Source: Halopseudomonas yangmingensis (lineage in GTDB: Bacteria; Pseudomonadota; Gammaproteobacteria; Pseudomonadales; Pseudomonadaceae). Taken from it: a DNA stretch of 64,000 bases. Position 1 is the first letter of the stretch. The number at the start of each line of letters is the position of its first letter. The position numbers and the translations under genes were made by a program. The notes beneath the pieces are model-generated. The model worked only from the letters and a program-made list of their open reading frames with translations. It was not told the DNA's origin and did no database searches. Shown here piece by piece: positions 1 to 11,875 of this stretch. Where the stretch lies: NCBI RefSeq assembly GCF_900114825.1, contig NZ_FOUI01000002.1, forward strand, positions 248,001 to 312,000, in the 5' to 3' direction.

Positions 1-457
1 TCAGCGCCGATCGCAGGGCAATGCGCCGCAGTACGGCCAGAAAGATCAGCGTGCCGCCCAACGCAAACACACTGACCAGCGCAAAGCGCAGCGACAATGA
101 GGCCCCCGGTGCCAGCCAGGCCAGCACCAGCAGGCCCAGCGCGGCCGCTTCCATAGTGCCGACCGTGGAGGGCTCAACCAGGCGGTTGCGGGCCATCATC
201 TGCAGGATCAGCCCGGCCACCGCCAGCGCCGAACCGGCCAGCAGCAAGGCCAGGGTGCGTGGCAGGCGACTGGCGAAAAGGATTTTCGACAGCCGATCAT
301 CCGGATCGCCGGTCAGCACATTGAGCAGACTCATGCGACTGGCACCAACGTTCAGGCTCCACAGCGCCAACCCGATCACCAGTATCAGCAGGATAATGAA
401 CCACAGGGTAAGGCGCGTGGCCGTGATGCCACGCGCGACTGGTTCTGAAACAGACAT
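1..457 (-). CDS. FecCD-family siderophore ABC transporter permease (3' truncated by window)
   Basis: Inner-membrane permease of an iron-siderophore ABC importer. About 152 N-terminal residues are visible, starting MSVSEPVARG; the gene runs off the window at base 1. A first membrane segment lies around residues 18-38, followed by the FecCD hallmark stretch with SRLPRTLA, the glycine-rich LLAGSALAVAG and EPSTVGT. It begins 11 bases after the stop of the binding-protein gene, so the two are cotranscribed. Substrate cannot be read from the permease; the neighbouring binding protein suggests a catecholate-type siderophore. The matching ATPase must lie outside the window. Confident in family, not in substrate. 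Confidence 0.85.
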   Translation of the reverse strand, partial: MSVSEPVARGITATRLTLWFIILLILVIGLALWSLNVGASRMSLLNVLTGDPDDRLSKILFASRLPRTLALLLAGSALAVAGLILQMMARNRLVEPSTVGTMEAAALGLLVLAWLAPGASLSLRFALVSVFALGGTLIFLAVLRRIALRSAL

Positions 458-468
458 TCGGCAGGGTC

Positions 469-1404
469 TTAACGGTTGGCGGCAGCAAAGGCTTCGATCA
501 GAGCGTCAACACTGGTCTGCATGACGCCGATCCCACTGTTGTCGAGCAGGTACCAGCTGACCGGGTCCAGATAGACGATCTGGCCTTTCTGCCCGGCCGT
601 GGTGGCCTTGACCAACTCGTTGTCCATCAGCTGGGCGGCAGCGACGCCTTCACGACCGATGGCAGCATCCCGGTCCATGACAAACAACCAGTCCGGATTG
701 GCTTCAAGCAGAAACTCGAAGGATACCGAGTGCCCATGACGACCAACCTGCAGATTGTCGACCGCCTGCGGCAAACCGAATACATCGTGGATCATGCCGA
801 AGCGGGTGCCGCTGCCAAAAGCCGCCATACGACCGCCCGTGGTCAGCACCAGCAGGCCATTGCCTCCAACTGCGGTCATCTCACGCAGTTGCTGGATCGA
901 TGATTCGAGGCGTTCGATCAAGACCTCGGCCTGCTCCTCCCGGGCATATATCTGACCCAAAATGCGGGTATTGCGCTTGAGGCTGCCAAGCAGGTCGCGC
1001 GGGTTCGGTGTCAGGTCGATGGTCGGGCCGAACCGGGCTACCTCGGCGAACTGCGGCTGGGCGCGACGCCCCAATATGATCAGATCCGGCTGACTGTTCT
1101 TCAGCACTTCCAGATCCGGCTCGAACAAACTGCCAGCCCGAATAAAATCACCACTCCGGTACTGCACAAGCAGCTCTGGGGCAGCGTTGCCTGGCGTGCC
1201 TTGTACGGTTACGCCCAGCTGCTGCAGCGTGTCCAGCGTCGACCAGTCGATCACCACCGCCTTCTCTGGCAGCAAGGATACGTCAGTGGTGCCGCTGGCA
1301 TGTTCGACACTCAGAAAGGTGTCGGCGTAGGTAACTGGCGCCAGCAAACAAGCCAACAGCAGCGTGCCAGCCGAGGCAAAGCGGCGAAGGGAAAATGGGG
1401 GCAT
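469..1404 (-). CDS. Periplasmic siderophore-binding protein of an iron ABC transporter (FatB/CeuE/YclQ-like)
   Basis: Class III periplasmic binding protein (TroA-like fold) that delivers ferric siderophore to the adjacent FecCD permease. I take the ATG at 1404 (MPPFSLRRF) rather than the longer frame: it gives a clean Sec signal peptide ending VTYA before DTF and has a GGAAG ribosome site just upstream. The mature protein contains FGSGTRFGMIHDVFG and, later, a HGHSVSFEFLLEANPDWLFV stretch with DRD after it, which resembles the petrobactin/enterobactin-type binders FatB, CeuE and YclQ. A Fur-box-like palindrome lies about 50 bases upstream, so iron repression is expected. Ligand assignment is inference. 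Confidence 0.85.
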   Translation of the reverse strand: MPPFSLRRFASAGTLLLACLLAPVTYADTFLSVEHASGTTDVSLLPEKAVVIDWSTLDTLQQLGVTVQGTPGNAAPELLVQYRSGDFIRAGSLFEPDLEVLKNSQPDLIILGRRAQPQFAEVARFGPTIDLTPNPRDLLGSLKRNTRILGQIYAREEQAEVLIERLESSIQQLREMTAVGGNGLLVLTTGGRMAAFGSGTRFGMIHDVFGLPQAVDNLQVGRHGHSVSFEFLLEANPDWLFVMDRDAAIGREGVAAAQLMDNELVKATTAGQKGQIVYLDPVSWYLLDNSGIGVMQTSVDALIEAFAAANR

Positions 1405-1452
1405 GGTAACTTCCTGACAGAATACGGATGGCGATTCGCAAAGCCAATGCAT

Positions 1453-1471
1453 GCGAATCATTATTGTTCGC
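1453..1471. promoter_or_regulatory. Fur-box-like palindrome
   Basis: GCGAATCATTATTGTTCGC has 5-bp perfect outer arms (GCGAA/TTCGC) and matches the classical 19-bp Fur consensus at about 12 of 19 positions on the minus strand by hand count. It sits directly upstream of the siderophore-binding protein gene, where iron repression is expected. The match is moderate and not tested. Confidence 0.5.
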
Positions 1472-1550
1472 AATCCTATCAGAAACAGGTCCCGCCGACA
1501 GACAATGCGAGCGGGACCTGTTGTTGCAGAAAAGACAACGGTGGCACGGA

Positions 1551-2129
1551 TTACTTGCGAATCCCCTCGATGGTCAGCATCAGCTCGACCTCCTGGGAGG
1601 CCGGCCCAAGATCCATGGCGATGTCGAAATCTTTCAGGCGCAGACTGGTAGTGCCCTCGAACCCGGCACGGTAACCACCCCAGGGGTCCTGGCCTTCGCC
1701 CATAAAGCGCGCATCCAGTACCACCGGGCGGGTCACGCCATTCAGGGTCAGCTCGCCAGTGACCTTCGCGGTATCCTCGCCGGTCATTTCCACACCGGTG
1801 GAAACAAAGCGGGCCTGCGGATGGGCAGAGACATTCAGGAAGTCCGGGCTGCGCAGGTGCTTGTCACGCTCGGCATGGTTGGAGTCGACGCTGGCGGTAT
1901 TGATGCTTACCTGCACACTGCTCTGCTCGGGGGCGGCGGCGTCCCAGCTGAAGCTGCCGTCAAAATCGTTGAAGCGGCCATACAACCAGCTGAAGCCCAG
2001 ATGACTGATACGGAAGTTGATAAAGGCGTGCTGACCTTCCTTGTCGATCACATAATCGGCCGCCTGCGCGCCCAGAGAAGCGGCACCCAACAGCGAACCC
2101 AGCAACACGCCAGCAATGGTCTTTTTCAT
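1551..2129 (-). CDS. YceI-family periplasmic lipid-binding-like protein
   Basis: Small secreted protein of the YceI family, a lipocalin-like beta barrel that binds long isoprenoid or amphipathic ligands in characterised members. Start chosen at 2129 ([16 protein letters not shown]) because it gives a signal peptide cleaved after AQA and is preceded by GGAGAACTGAA. The mature 170 or so residues show the family's [20 protein letters not shown] opening, the [19 protein letters not shown] segment and the [12 protein letters not shown] strand. Its start lies one base past the stop of the cytochrome b561 gene, so translation is probably coupled; this yceJ-yceI type pairing is common. Exact ligand unknown. 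Confidence 0.9.
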   Translation of the reverse strand: MKKTIAGVLLGSLLGAASLGAQAADYVIDKEGQHAFINFRISHLGFSWLYGRFNDFDGSFSWDAAAPEQSSVQVSINTASVDSNHAERDKHLRSPDFLNVSAHPQARFVSTGVEMTGEDTAKVTGELTLNGVTRPVVLDARFMGEGQDPWGGYRAGFEGTTSLRLKDFDIAMDLGPASQEVELMLTIEGIRK

Positions 2130-2130
2130 T

Positions 2131-2703
2131 TCAGTTCTCCTTGGTAGGGGTACGCGGACGCAGGCCAAGCATGCGCCGCAGGGTGTTATCACGGTCAATC
2201 AGGTGGTGTTTCAGCGCGCCCAGCGCATGCAGGCCAACCAGCCCAAGCAGCAGCATGGCCGCCCAGTAGTGCACGGCGCCGGCACGGTCTGCCTGTTGTG
2301 GCAGACCACTGATCAGTGCCGGCAGTTCAAACCAGCCAAACACACTGATGCCCTGCCCGCGCGCAGTGGAAATCAGGTAACCACTGAGCAGGATTACCAG
2401 CAGCAACAGATACAGCAGGCCGTGTACCAGTGAGGCCAGCCGGGTCTCCCAGCCCGTGTGGCTGGACAGATGGGCCGGTCGCGGGTTGCTCCAGCGCCAC
2501 AACAGCCGCACCAGCAGCAGCACAGCCAGCAGAATGCCGACACTCTTGTGCCAGAAGGGCGCGGTACGGTACCAGGGGCTGTAATAGGTCAGATCGGTCA
2601 TCCACAGACCCAGCAGCGCCAGTCCGAGAATGCCAACGGCCATCAGCCAGTGCAGGCTGATACTGACCAGGCCATAGCCCTGCGGGGTGTTTTTCAGTGC
2701 CAT
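2131..2703 (-). CDS. Cytochrome b561 family membrane protein (YceJ/CybB-like)
   Basis: Four-helix di-haem b-type cytochrome of the inner membrane, about 190 residues. The ATG at 2703 ([11 protein letters not shown]) is preferred over the longer frame because it follows GGAGACCC and matches the family's N-terminus. Histidines suited to haem ligation are in HWLMAVG (helix 1), FWHKSVGI (helix 2), VHGLLYL (helix 3) and [10 protein letters not shown] (helix 4). The downstream YceI gene is separated by one base, suggesting that the two act together, perhaps in quinone-linked electron transfer or oxidative stress. Physiological electron donor is not evident from sequence. Confidence 0.88.
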   Translation of the reverse strand: MALKNTPQGYGLVSISLHWLMAVGILGLALLGLWMTDLTYYSPWYRTAPFWHKSVGILLAVLLLVRLLWRWSNPRPAHLSSHTGWETRLASLVHGLLYLLLLVILLSGYLISTARGQGISVFGWFELPALISGLPQQADRAGAVHYWAAMLLLGLVGLHALGALKHHLIDRDNTLRRMLGLRPRTPTKEN

Positions 2704-2820
2704 GGATGGGGTCTCCCTGAGTTTGATGAAAGCCATTCTCACATCGAAGCAGGGGAACAAATAGCGCAAATATTGGCTTTAAATTATCGACTCAGCCGAT
2801 AGATCATCGCTGCGGCGTGT

Positions 2821-2866
2821 AGCTGCTATTGATGGCGACCCCGGCGGCAGGGGCCGGGTCGCAGCT
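2821..2866 (-). terminator. Hairpin downstream of trpC, possible terminator
   Basis: Nested inverted repeat: GCGACCC (2835-2841) with GGGTCGC (2856-2862), and outer AGCTGC/GCAGCT. It lies just beyond the trpC stop on the minus strand. No U-run follows, so it may be a Rho-assisted stop or mRNA 3' stabiliser rather than a classical intrinsic terminator. Confidence 0.35.
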
Positions 2867-2874
2867 GAGACCAC

Positions 2875-3669
2875 TCAGAAAAACAGCCGCTTGAGCTCGG
2901 CGCCCGGGTCTGCGGCACGCATAAAGGCCTCACCGACCAGGAATGCATAGATATCGTGGGCCAGCATCAGCTCAACGTCGGCCCGATTGAGGATGCCGCT
3001 CTCGGTGACCAGCAGACGGTCAGCCGGCACCTGCGGAATCAACTCGAGGGTAGTCTCCAGACTCACCTCGAAACTGTGCAGGTTGCGATTGTTGATGCCG
3101 ATCAGCGGGGTGTCGAGACGCAGCGCCCGCTCCAGTTCGAGCCCGTCATGCACCTCGACCAGCACATCCAGTTGCTGCTCGGCGGCACAGGCAGCCAGTT
3201 CGTGCATCTGTCCGTCATCCAGCGAGGCGGCAATCAGCAGGATGCAGTCGGCGCCGATTGCCCGCGCCTCAACCACCTGATAGGGGTCGACCAGAAAATC
3301 CTTGCGAATCACCGGCAGGCGGCAGGTGGCGCGGGCCTCGCGCAGGTAGTCCTCGTGGCCCTGAAAAAAGTCCCGGTCGGTCAGCACCGACAGACAGGCT
3401 GCACCGCCCTTCTCGTAGCTGGCGGCAATCTCCGCCGGTACGAAGTGCTCGCGCAGCACGCCCTTGCTCGGCGAGGCTTTCTTGATCTCGGCAATCACCG
3501 CCGGCTCACGGCGGGCGGCGCGCTGCTGCAGCGCCGCAGCAAAACCGCGCGGCGCATCGGCACCGGCGGCCAGCCGCTGCAGCTCGTCCAGAGAAACACG
3601 GGCGCGGCGCTCGGCCACTTCCTGATACTTGCGCGCGATGATGTTCTGCAAAATGGTTGGAACGCTCAT
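2875..3669 (-). CDS. trpC: Indole-3-glycerol phosphate synthase
   Basis: Catalyses ring closure of 1-(2-carboxyphenylamino)-1-deoxyribulose 5-phosphate to indole-3-glycerol phosphate in tryptophan synthesis; cytosolic TIM barrel. The 264-residue length is normal for a monofunctional enzyme (no TrpF fusion). Signature elements are visible in order: [11 protein letters not shown] (catalytic Glu/Lys, about 60-70), [19 protein letters not shown] (catalytic Lys, about 120), INNRNL and LLVTESGI. The start overlaps the trpD stop by four bases (ATGA), indicating translational coupling within trpE-G-D-C. trpF, trpB and trpA are not in the window, as is usual in pseudomonads. Confidence 0.97.
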   Translation of the reverse strand: MSVPTILQNIIARKYQEVAERRARVSLDELQRLAAGADAPRGFAAALQQRAARREPAVIAEIKKASPSKGVLREHFVPAEIAASYEKGGAACLSVLTDRDFFQGHEDYLREARATCRLPVIRKDFLVDPYQVVEARAIGADCILLIAASLDDGQMHELAACAAEQQLDVLVEVHDGLELERALRLDTPLIGINNRNLHSFEVSLETTLELIPQVPADRLLVTESGILNRADVELMLAHDIYAFLVGEAFMRAADPGAELKRLFF

Positions 3670-4712
3670 TGTGCCGCTTCCTCACGAAACACCTCGGTAA
3701 AGGCCACCAGCTCATTGAGTTTTTCCCGGGCCATACCGGAATACAGGGCATCCGAGGCCAGTTGCACACCCTCGCTGAAAGTCGACGCCTGATCGGCAGC
3801 ATACAGGGCAGCGCCGGCATTCAGGATGATCATGTCGGCGGCCTTCTCACCGGCCTCGGTTTCCCGCTTGCCGAGGGCATCACGGATCAGCGCCAGCGAG
3901 GCCTGCGGGTCCTCGACGCTCAGACCGATCAGGCTGCGGCTTTGCAGGCCGACATCCTCGGGGCTCAGGTCATACTCGCGAATCTCGCCATCCTTGAGTT
4001 CAGCGACGTGGCTGGGCGTGGCCAGGCTGAACTCGTCCAGACCGTCCTTGGCGCAGACCACCAGCACATGCTGGCTGCCAAGACGGCTGAGTACCTCGGC
4101 CATCGGCCGGCAGAGTTTCTGGCTGAACACGCCGATTACCTGATGGCGCACGCCGGCCGGGTTGGTCATCGGGCCGAGCATGTTGAAGATGGTGCGCAGG
4201 CCCAGCTCACGGCGCGGGCCAATCGCATGCTTCATCGCACCATGGTGCGCCGGGGCGAACATGAAACCGACGCCGACACTCTCGACACAGCGCGCCACCT
4301 GCTCCGGGGTCAGCGCCAGATTGACGCCGGCCGCCTCAAGCAGATCGGCACTGCCGCTTTTGCCGGACACCGCGCGGTTGCCATGCTTGGCCACCCGGCC
4401 ACCGGCCGCCGCCACCACCAGCGCCGCCGCCGTCGATACGTTGAAGATATTGGCGCCGTCACCGCCGGTGCCGCAGGTGTCCACCAGCCGCTCGGCGTCA
4501 ATCTCGACCCGCGAAGCCAGCTCGCGCATGACCTGCGCGGCACCGGTGATCTCGTCGATGCTTTCGCCCTTCATGCGCAGGCCCACCAGAAAGGCGCCAA
4601 TCTGCGCATCAGTGCACTGGCCGGTCATGATCTGGCGCATCACCGCCTGCATGTCTTCAGTGCTCAGGTCGATATGTTCGACCACCCGCGCCAGTGCCGT
4701 CTTGATATCCAT
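3666..4712 (-). CDS. trpD: Anthranilate phosphoribosyltransferase
   Basis: Transfers phosphoribose from PRPP to anthranilate, the second step of the tryptophan branch. Start set at 4712 ([11 protein letters not shown]) because AAGGAGCAGAAC precedes it at good spacing; an in-frame upstream ATG at 4733 lacks this. 348 residues is typical. The glycine-rich PRPP loop [13 protein letters not shown] (about 80-95) and [19 protein letters not shown] (about 107-125) are intact, as is HHGAMKHA. It follows trpG by 29 bases and overlaps trpC by four, so it is part of the same transcript under the leader attenuator upstream of trpE. Confidence 0.97.
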   Translation of the reverse strand: MDIKTALARVVEHIDLSTEDMQAVMRQIMTGQCTDAQIGAFLVGLRMKGESIDEITGAAQVMRELASRVEIDAERLVDTCGTGGDGANIFNVSTAAALVVAAAGGRVAKHGNRAVSGKSGSADLLEAAGVNLALTPEQVARCVESVGVGFMFAPAHHGAMKHAIGPRRELGLRTIFNMLGPMTNPAGVRHQVIGVFSQKLCRPMAEVLSRLGSQHVLVVCAKDGLDEFSLATPSHVAELKDGEIREYDLSPEDVGLQSRSLIGLSVEDPQASLALIRDALGKRETEAGEKAADMIILNAGAALYAADQASTFSEGVQLASDALYSGMAREKLNELVAFTEVFREEAAQ

Positions 4713-4741
4713 GTTCTGCTCCTTGTTCAGCAACCCGGGGT

Positions 4742-5338
4742 TCAGCCGCGCAGGCCGCCATGCTGCCTGAGGAAGTTGGCCAGCAGTTCGTGGCCCTGTT
4801 CGGTGAGGATGGATTCCGGGTGGAACTGTACGCCCTCGATCATGTACTGGCGATGGCGCAGCCCCATGATCTCGTCCACCGAGCTATCCTCGTGCTGTGT
4901 CCAGGCGGTGATTTCCAGACAGTCCGGCAAACTTTCGCGGCGCACCACCAGCGAGTGGTAGCGGGTCACCGTCAGCGGATTGTTCAGCCCGGCAAACACC
5001 CCCAGCTGCTGATGGAACACCGGACTGGTCTTGCCGTGCATCACCTGACGCGCCCGCACCACCTCACCACCAAAGGCCTGACCGATACTCTGGTGGCCCA
5101 GACAGATGCCAAGAATCGGCAGCTTACCGGCAAAGTGGCGCAACACCGGCACCGATACCCCGGCCTCGTTGGGCGTACAGGGGCCGGGGGAAATGACGAT
5201 CCGCTCCGGTTGCAGCGCCTCGATCTGCTCCACCGTCAGCTCGTCGTTGCGCACCACCTTCACCTCTGCACCCAGCTCGCCGAGGTACTGCACCACGTTG
5301 AAGGTGAAGGAATCGTAGTTGTCGATCATCAGCAGCAT
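4742..5338 (-). CDS. trpG: Anthranilate synthase component II (glutamine amidotransferase)
   Basis: Releases ammonia from glutamine for TrpE. I use the ATG at 5338 ([14 protein letters not shown]), giving 198 residues, the usual size; the longer frame runs into trpE. Class I amidotransferase triad is present: Cys79 in [10 protein letters not shown] and the C-terminal FHPES His/Glu; the oxyanion PGPC motif is at about 51-54. It starts ten bases after the trpE stop. In many pseudomonads the same subunit can also serve 4-amino-4-deoxychorismate synthase; sequence alone cannot show that here. Confidence 0.96.
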   Translation of the reverse strand: MLLMIDNYDSFTFNVVQYLGELGAEVKVVRNDELTVEQIEALQPERIVISPGPCTPNEAGVSVPVLRHFAGKLPILGICLGHQSIGQAFGGEVVRARQVMHGKTSPVFHQQLGVFAGLNNPLTVTRYHSLVVRRESLPDCLEITAWTQHEDSSVDEIMGLRHRQYMIEGVQFHPESILTEQGHELLANFLRQHGGLRG

Positions 5339-5348
5339 GTCTGTGCCC

Positions 5349-6830
5349 TCACTCCGCCGACTGTTCGGCCAGCGCCACGGCACGGAACATGGCACGACGC
5401 TTGTTGATGGTTTCTTCCCACTCGTTCTCGGGTACCGAGTCGGCAACGATGCCGGCGCCGGCCTGCACGTGCAGGGTGCGATCCCTGATCACCGCAGTGC
5501 GGATGGCAATCGCGGTGTCCATGTTGCCGTTCCACGCCCAGTAGCCGACCGCGCCGCCATACACGCCACGCTTGACCGGCTCCAGCTCATCAATGATCTG
5601 CATGGCGCGAATCTTCGGCGCACCGGACAGGGTGCCGGCGGGCAGAATGGCACGCAGGGCATCCATGGCGTTGAGGTCATGGCGCAACTGGCCACGCACA
5701 TTGGAGACGATATGCATGACATTCGAATAGCGCTCGATGACCATCTGCTCGGTGACCCTGACCTGCCCGACCTCGGCCACCCGGCCAACGTCATTGCGGC
5801 CAAGGTCGATCAGCATCAGGTGTTCGGCAATCTCCTTGGCGTCGGCCAGCAGGTCACGTTCAAGGGCCAGGTCATCCTCCGGTGTAACCCCGCGCGGGCG
5901 AGTGCCGGCAATAGGCCGCACCGTGACTTCGCCGTCCTCGACCCGCACCAGCACCTCGGGCGAACTGCCGACCACATGGAAGTCACCAAAATTGAAGAAG
6001 TACATGTAGGGCGTCGGGTTCTGGCTGCGCAGGGCTCGGTACAGGTCAATCGGCGCGGCACGAAAATCAATGCTCATGCGCTGCGACAACACCACCTGCA
6101 TACAGTCGCCGGCCAGTATGTAGTCCTTGACCCGGGCCACCGCCTGCTCGAAATCCTCGCGGGTAAAGCTGGCACTGTAATCCAGATCATCACGGTCCGG
6201 GCGCACATCCAGCCGCAGTGCCTTGCGCTGCGCCAGCGGCTGACGCAGCTGCGCCAGCAGTGCATCCAGACGCGCATTGGCGGCATCGTAGGCATCGCTG
6301 CGTGACGGATCAGCCAGCACGATGGCGTGCAGCTTGCCGGCCAGATTGTCGAACACCACCACCTCGTCACTCACCAGCAGCAGGATGTCCGGAGTACCCA
6401 GCGGGTCCGGGTGCGGACAATGCGCCAGCTTGGTTTCCACATAACGCACGCTGTCGTAGCCGAAATAGCCCACCAGCCCGCCGTTGAAACGCGGCAGACC
6501 GGGCAGATCGGCAACCCGGTAGCGGGCCTTGAACTGCTCGACAAAGGCCAGCGGGTCGGCACACTCGTGGCGCTCGGTCTCAACGCCATCGACCAGCACC
6601 ACGGCGCTGTGGCCATCTACGCGCAGCAGGGTGCGTGCCGGCAGGCCGATGATCGAGTAACGCCCCCACTTCTCGCCGCCCTGCACCGATTCGAGCAGGT
6701 AGGAAAAGGGCGCATCGGCCAGTTTCAGCCAGGTCGACAGCGGGGTATCCAGATCGGCCAGCACCTCGCGTGCCAGCGGAATGCGGTTGAAGTCCTGGCT
6801 AGCCAGGCGGAGGAATTCGTCTCGGGTCAT
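5349..6830 (-). CDS. trpE: Anthranilate synthase component I
   Basis: Converts chorismate to anthranilate with ammonia delivered by TrpG; the committed step of tryptophan synthesis. 493 residues. The N-terminal half has the tryptophan feedback-binding LLES motif in [11 protein letters not shown] (about 45). The chorismate-binding domain carries [31 protein letters not shown] and AGTLSGAPK, then GVYGGAVGY. It is followed closely by trpG, trpD and trpC in the same orientation. In Pseudomonas aeruginosa trpE is separate from trpGDC, so the contiguous arrangement here differs. A Trp-rich leader peptide and hairpin lie in the 175 bases upstream. Confidence 0.97.
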   Translation of the reverse strand: MTRDEFLRLASQDFNRIPLAREVLADLDTPLSTWLKLADAPFSYLLESVQGGEKWGRYSIIGLPARTLLRVDGHSAVVLVDGVETERHECADPLAFVEQFKARYRVADLPGLPRFNGGLVGYFGYDSVRYVETKLAHCPHPDPLGTPDILLLVSDEVVVFDNLAGKLHAIVLADPSRSDAYDAANARLDALLAQLRQPLAQRKALRLDVRPDRDDLDYSASFTREDFEQAVARVKDYILAGDCMQVVLSQRMSIDFRAAPIDLYRALRSQNPTPYMYFFNFGDFHVVGSSPEVLVRVEDGEVTVRPIAGTRPRGVTPEDDLALERDLLADAKEIAEHLMLIDLGRNDVGRVAEVGQVRVTEQMVIERYSNVMHIVSNVRGQLRHDLNAMDALRAILPAGTLSGAPKIRAMQIIDELEPVKRGVYGGAVGYWAWNGNMDTAIAIRTAVIRDRTLHVQAGAGIVADSVPENEWEETINKRRAMFRAVALAEQSAE

Positions 6831-6872
6831 GATCAGCCTCGTCGGCAGGTGGTTGTCACACGCAAAGCAGAC

Positions 6873-6891
6873 GTCCGCGGCGGGCGCGGAC
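6873..6891 (-). promoter_or_regulatory. trp attenuator hairpin
   Basis: GTCCGCG (6873-6879) pairs with CGCGGAC (6885-6891), a perfect 7-bp GC stem with a five-base loop, nine bases past the end of the tryptophan-rich leader ORF and 42 bases before trpE. The following minus-strand sequence CTGCTTTG is only weakly U-rich. Position and context fit an attenuation terminator; I did not resolve the competing antiterminator pairing with certainty. Confidence 0.6.
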
Positions 6892-6899
6892 CACGCACA

Positions 6900-6944
6900 T
6901 CAGGCACGCCAGCGCCAGCGGGCGAGCGCCTTGATCACTCTCAT
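6900..6944 (-). CDS. trpL: trp operon leader peptide
   Basis: A 14-codon open frame reading MRVIKALARWRWRA lies between gph and trpE. It has two tryptophans (W-R-W) right before its stop, surrounded by arginines, and is followed within nine bases by a GC-rich hairpin. This is the layout of ribosome-mediated attenuation: stalling at the Trp codons when tryptophan is scarce would block terminator formation and allow trpE-G-D-C transcription. Attenuation of trpE by a leader peptide is established in Pseudomonas. The ORF is short and has no strong ribosome site, but the Trp pair and position make it convincing. Confidence 0.8.
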   Translation of the reverse strand: MRVIKALARWRWRA

Positions 6945-7005
6945 GAGTTTGCGGTTGCTGACAAACACGGCTGATCCGTCTTGCAGGTGGAGTCAAGCGG
7001 CTAGG

Positions 7006-7686
7006 CTATATGAGCTGTGCCAGTGAATCAACCAGCAGGTCGGGGTTTTCCGCGGCGATCGGCTGGCCATGGTTGTAACCGTAACTGACCGCCACCACCG
7101 GCACCCCGGCGGCACGTGCGGCGAGAATGTCACTGCGTGAATCACCAACGAACAGCGCCTGCGCAGCTGCCACCCCGGCCGCCTGCAAGACATGCAGCAA
7201 CGGCGCCGGATCAGGCTTTTGCAGCGGCAGGCTGTCACCACCAAGCACCCAGTCAAAGCTCTGTTGCAGGCCATGGGCAGCCAGCAGGTCGGGCAGAAAG
7301 CGCACCGGCTTGTTGGTAATCAGCGCCAGCCGCACGCCCTGCTGACGCAGGTGTTCAAGGCAGGCCCGCACGCCCGGATACAAGCGGCTGCGCGAATGCT
7401 CAAGGGCATAGGCCTGGAGGAAATCCGCCAGCGCCGCCTCGGCCTCGGCCTCAGCCACCCCGGAATGCTGCAGGCTGCCGGCCAGTGCGCGGCGCACCAG
7501 TACCCGGGCACCATTGCCGACCCACAGACGCACCTGCTCGACCCCGGCCGGTGGACGACCGCGCAGCGCCAGCATCTGGTCCACCGCGGCGGCCAGGTCC
7601 GGCACCGAATCGATCAGGGTGCCATCCAGATCAAACATCACCAGCGCCGGCAGCCGGCCGGCAAAGTGTTGCTGCCAGAAGTCCAT
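7006..7686 (-). CDS. gph: Phosphoglycolate phosphatase (HAD superfamily)
   Basis: Dephosphorylates 2-phosphoglycolate, a damage-repair by-product. 226 residues with the HAD signature FDLDGTLIDSVPDL (nucleophile Asp at about 19), the cap domain, motif II around ALITNKP, motif III Lys in LQKPDPAPL, and FVGDSRSDILAARAAG for motif IV. Starts six bases after the rpe stop and ends before the trp leader, the conserved rpe-gph-trpE order of pseudomonads. HAD enzymes are promiscuous, so the name rests on both sequence and context. Confidence 0.9.
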   Translation of the reverse strand: MDFWQQHFAGRLPALVMFDLDGTLIDSVPDLAAAVDQMLALRGRPPAGVEQVRLWVGNGARVLVRRALAGSLQHSGVAEAEAEAALADFLQAYALEHSRSRLYPGVRACLEHLRQQGVRLALITNKPVRFLPDLLAAHGLQQSFDWVLGGDSLPLQKPDPAPLLHVLQAAGVAAAQALFVGDSRSDILAARAAGVPVVAVSYGYNHGQPIAAENPDLLVDSLAQLI

Positions 7687-7691
7687 GCGCT

Positions 7692-8372
7692 TCAGCGCTG
7701 CACCTGCGCCAGCTCGGCACGCATCTTGTCGATCACCGCCTTGTAGTCAGGCTTGTTGAAGATTGCCGAACCGGCGACGAAGGTGTCGGCACCCGCCTCG
7801 GCGATGGCGCGGATATTCTGCTCATTGACCCCGCCATCGATTTCCAGACGAATGTCACGACCGCTGGCATCAATCAATGCCCGCGCCTCACGCAATTTGT
7901 CGAGGGTGCCGGGGATGAACTTTTGCCCACCGAAGCCGGGATTCACGCTCATCAGCAGGATCATGTCGACCTTGTCCATCACGTACTTCAGGCTGTCCAG
8001 CGAGGTGGCCGGGTTGAACACCAGTCCGGCCCTGGCGCCGCCATCCCTGATCAGCTGCAGGGAGCGGTCGATATGCTCGCTGGCTTCAGGATGAAAGGTG
8101 ATGTAGCTGGCACCGGCCTCGAGAAAGTCACCGATGATGCGATCCACCGGCTTGACCATCAGGTGGACATCGATCGGCGCGCTGATGCCGTACTTGCGCA
8201 GAGCGCTGCAAACCATCGGGCCGATGGTCAGGTTGGGGACATAGTGATTGTCCATCACGTCGAAGTGGACAATATCGGCACCCGCCGCCAGCACCCGGTC
8301 GACATCCTCGCCCAGACGGGCAAAGTCGGCGGAGAGGATCGACGGGGCAATTGCGTAATCAGGCATCTTCAT
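7692..8372 (-). CDS. rpe: Ribulose-phosphate 3-epimerase
   Basis: Interconverts ribulose 5-phosphate and xylulose 5-phosphate in the pentose phosphate pathway. Start placed at 8372 ([17 protein letters not shown]); the ORF extends much further upstream but that part overlaps the divergent gene and is not conserved in style. 226 residues. Family motifs: [17 protein letters not shown] (catalytic Ser and metal-region), [17 protein letters not shown] (metal His/Asp), [18 protein letters not shown] and EIDGGV. First gene of the rpe-gph-trp cluster. Confidence 0.95.
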   Translation of the reverse strand: MKMPDYAIAPSILSADFARLGEDVDRVLAAGADIVHFDVMDNHYVPNLTIGPMVCSALRKYGISAPIDVHLMVKPVDRIIGDFLEAGASYITFHPEASEHIDRSLQLIRDGGARAGLVFNPATSLDSLKYVMDKVDMILLMSVNPGFGGQKFIPGTLDKLREARALIDASGRDIRLEIDGGVNEQNIRAIAEAGADTFVAGSAIFNKPDYKAVIDKMRAELAQVQR

Positions 8373-8436
8373 TCTCGCTGAATGGCGGCTAAGATAGGGA
8401 CAGGCCCGCATTGTACAACCAAAGGATGCCCGATTC

Positions 8437-9284
8437 ATGACCCGCCTGCTGCCTGCCCTGCTGCTGTGCCCTGCCCTGCTGCTGGCGGGGATTTCCGAGG
8501 AAGAGCTGGCTGCCGACACATCGGCAGAAACAGCGCCGACCAGCGAAGCGCTAATGCAGGACCGCAGCGAGTCGCTGACACGCTGGCAGCAGCAGGAAAC
8601 AGATCTGCAGCGAAGCCTGCCGGCCAATCAGTTGCGCTGGCTGGAATTTGACCAACAACGCTGGCTTGGGCTGTTCCTGCCGGCCATGCAGCCAGAACCA
8701 CGGGGCGGCGTTCTGCTTGTCAGTGATGCGGGTCAGCATGCCGACTCGCCTGCGCTAAATGGCCCCGCACGTCGCCTGCTCAGCGAGGCCGGATGGCATA
8801 CCCTGGCCATCGCACTGCCTGAGCTGCCGGCGCAGCCGGCCGACAATCCGGAGGCGTCGCTGCAGTTGTTTGGCGAATGGATGCAATCGGCACAGGCACG
8901 GATCAGCCACAGCCTGTCGAGCCTGCAGGCCGAAGGAGCACAATGGCATGCGCTGATTGGTGATGGGCGCAGTGCCTGGCTGCTGGTAGACAGCCTTGAG
9001 CGGTCTGCGCTGGCAGCAGATGCGCTGGTGCTGCACCGGATGCATGCGCCGAGCCAGAACGTCGAACGCATAGCCTTGCCACAGGACCAATCCTTCCCGA
9101 TTCTTGATCTGCTGATCTCCGGCAACCAGACAACAGCCCGGCAACGTCAGCTGGAGGCCCGTCGGCTTGGATTGGGGGAATATCAACAGTTGGAAATCCC
9201 TGAACCTATGCTCAATCCGCTGGCGAGGGAAGTCACCCTGAAGCGGCTATCCGGCTGGCTGCAACGCCAGCAGCAGATTGCTGC

Positions 9285-9303
<19 letters not shown>
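8437..9303 (+). CDS. DUF3530 family alpha/beta-hydrolase-like exported protein
   Basis: 288 residues with an N-terminal signal-like segment ([18 protein letters not shown]). The body resembles DUF3530 proteins, which are alpha/beta-hydrolase-like: [30 protein letters not shown], an IGDGRSAW stretch in the nucleophile-elbow position and [10 protein letters not shown]. The elbow has Gly-Asp-Gly-Arg-Ser rather than a clean GxSxG, so catalytic activity is uncertain. Its 3' end overlaps the convergent DnaJ-domain gene by 19 bases. Conserved at this place in Pseudomonas; function unknown. Confidence 0.7.
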
Positions 9304-11730
<2,427 letters not shown>

Positions 11731-11875
11731 CCCGATCTCCACATACCCGACGGCGCTGGCTCTTGCGCAGCACAATGCTTTATTATCCATGATCCCGATG
11801 AATGCGCAGCATGCATCCTGCACCCGGCCCGCACAAGCCGCGCCCGCACCGACTGGAAGCCCGGAACCTACAACA

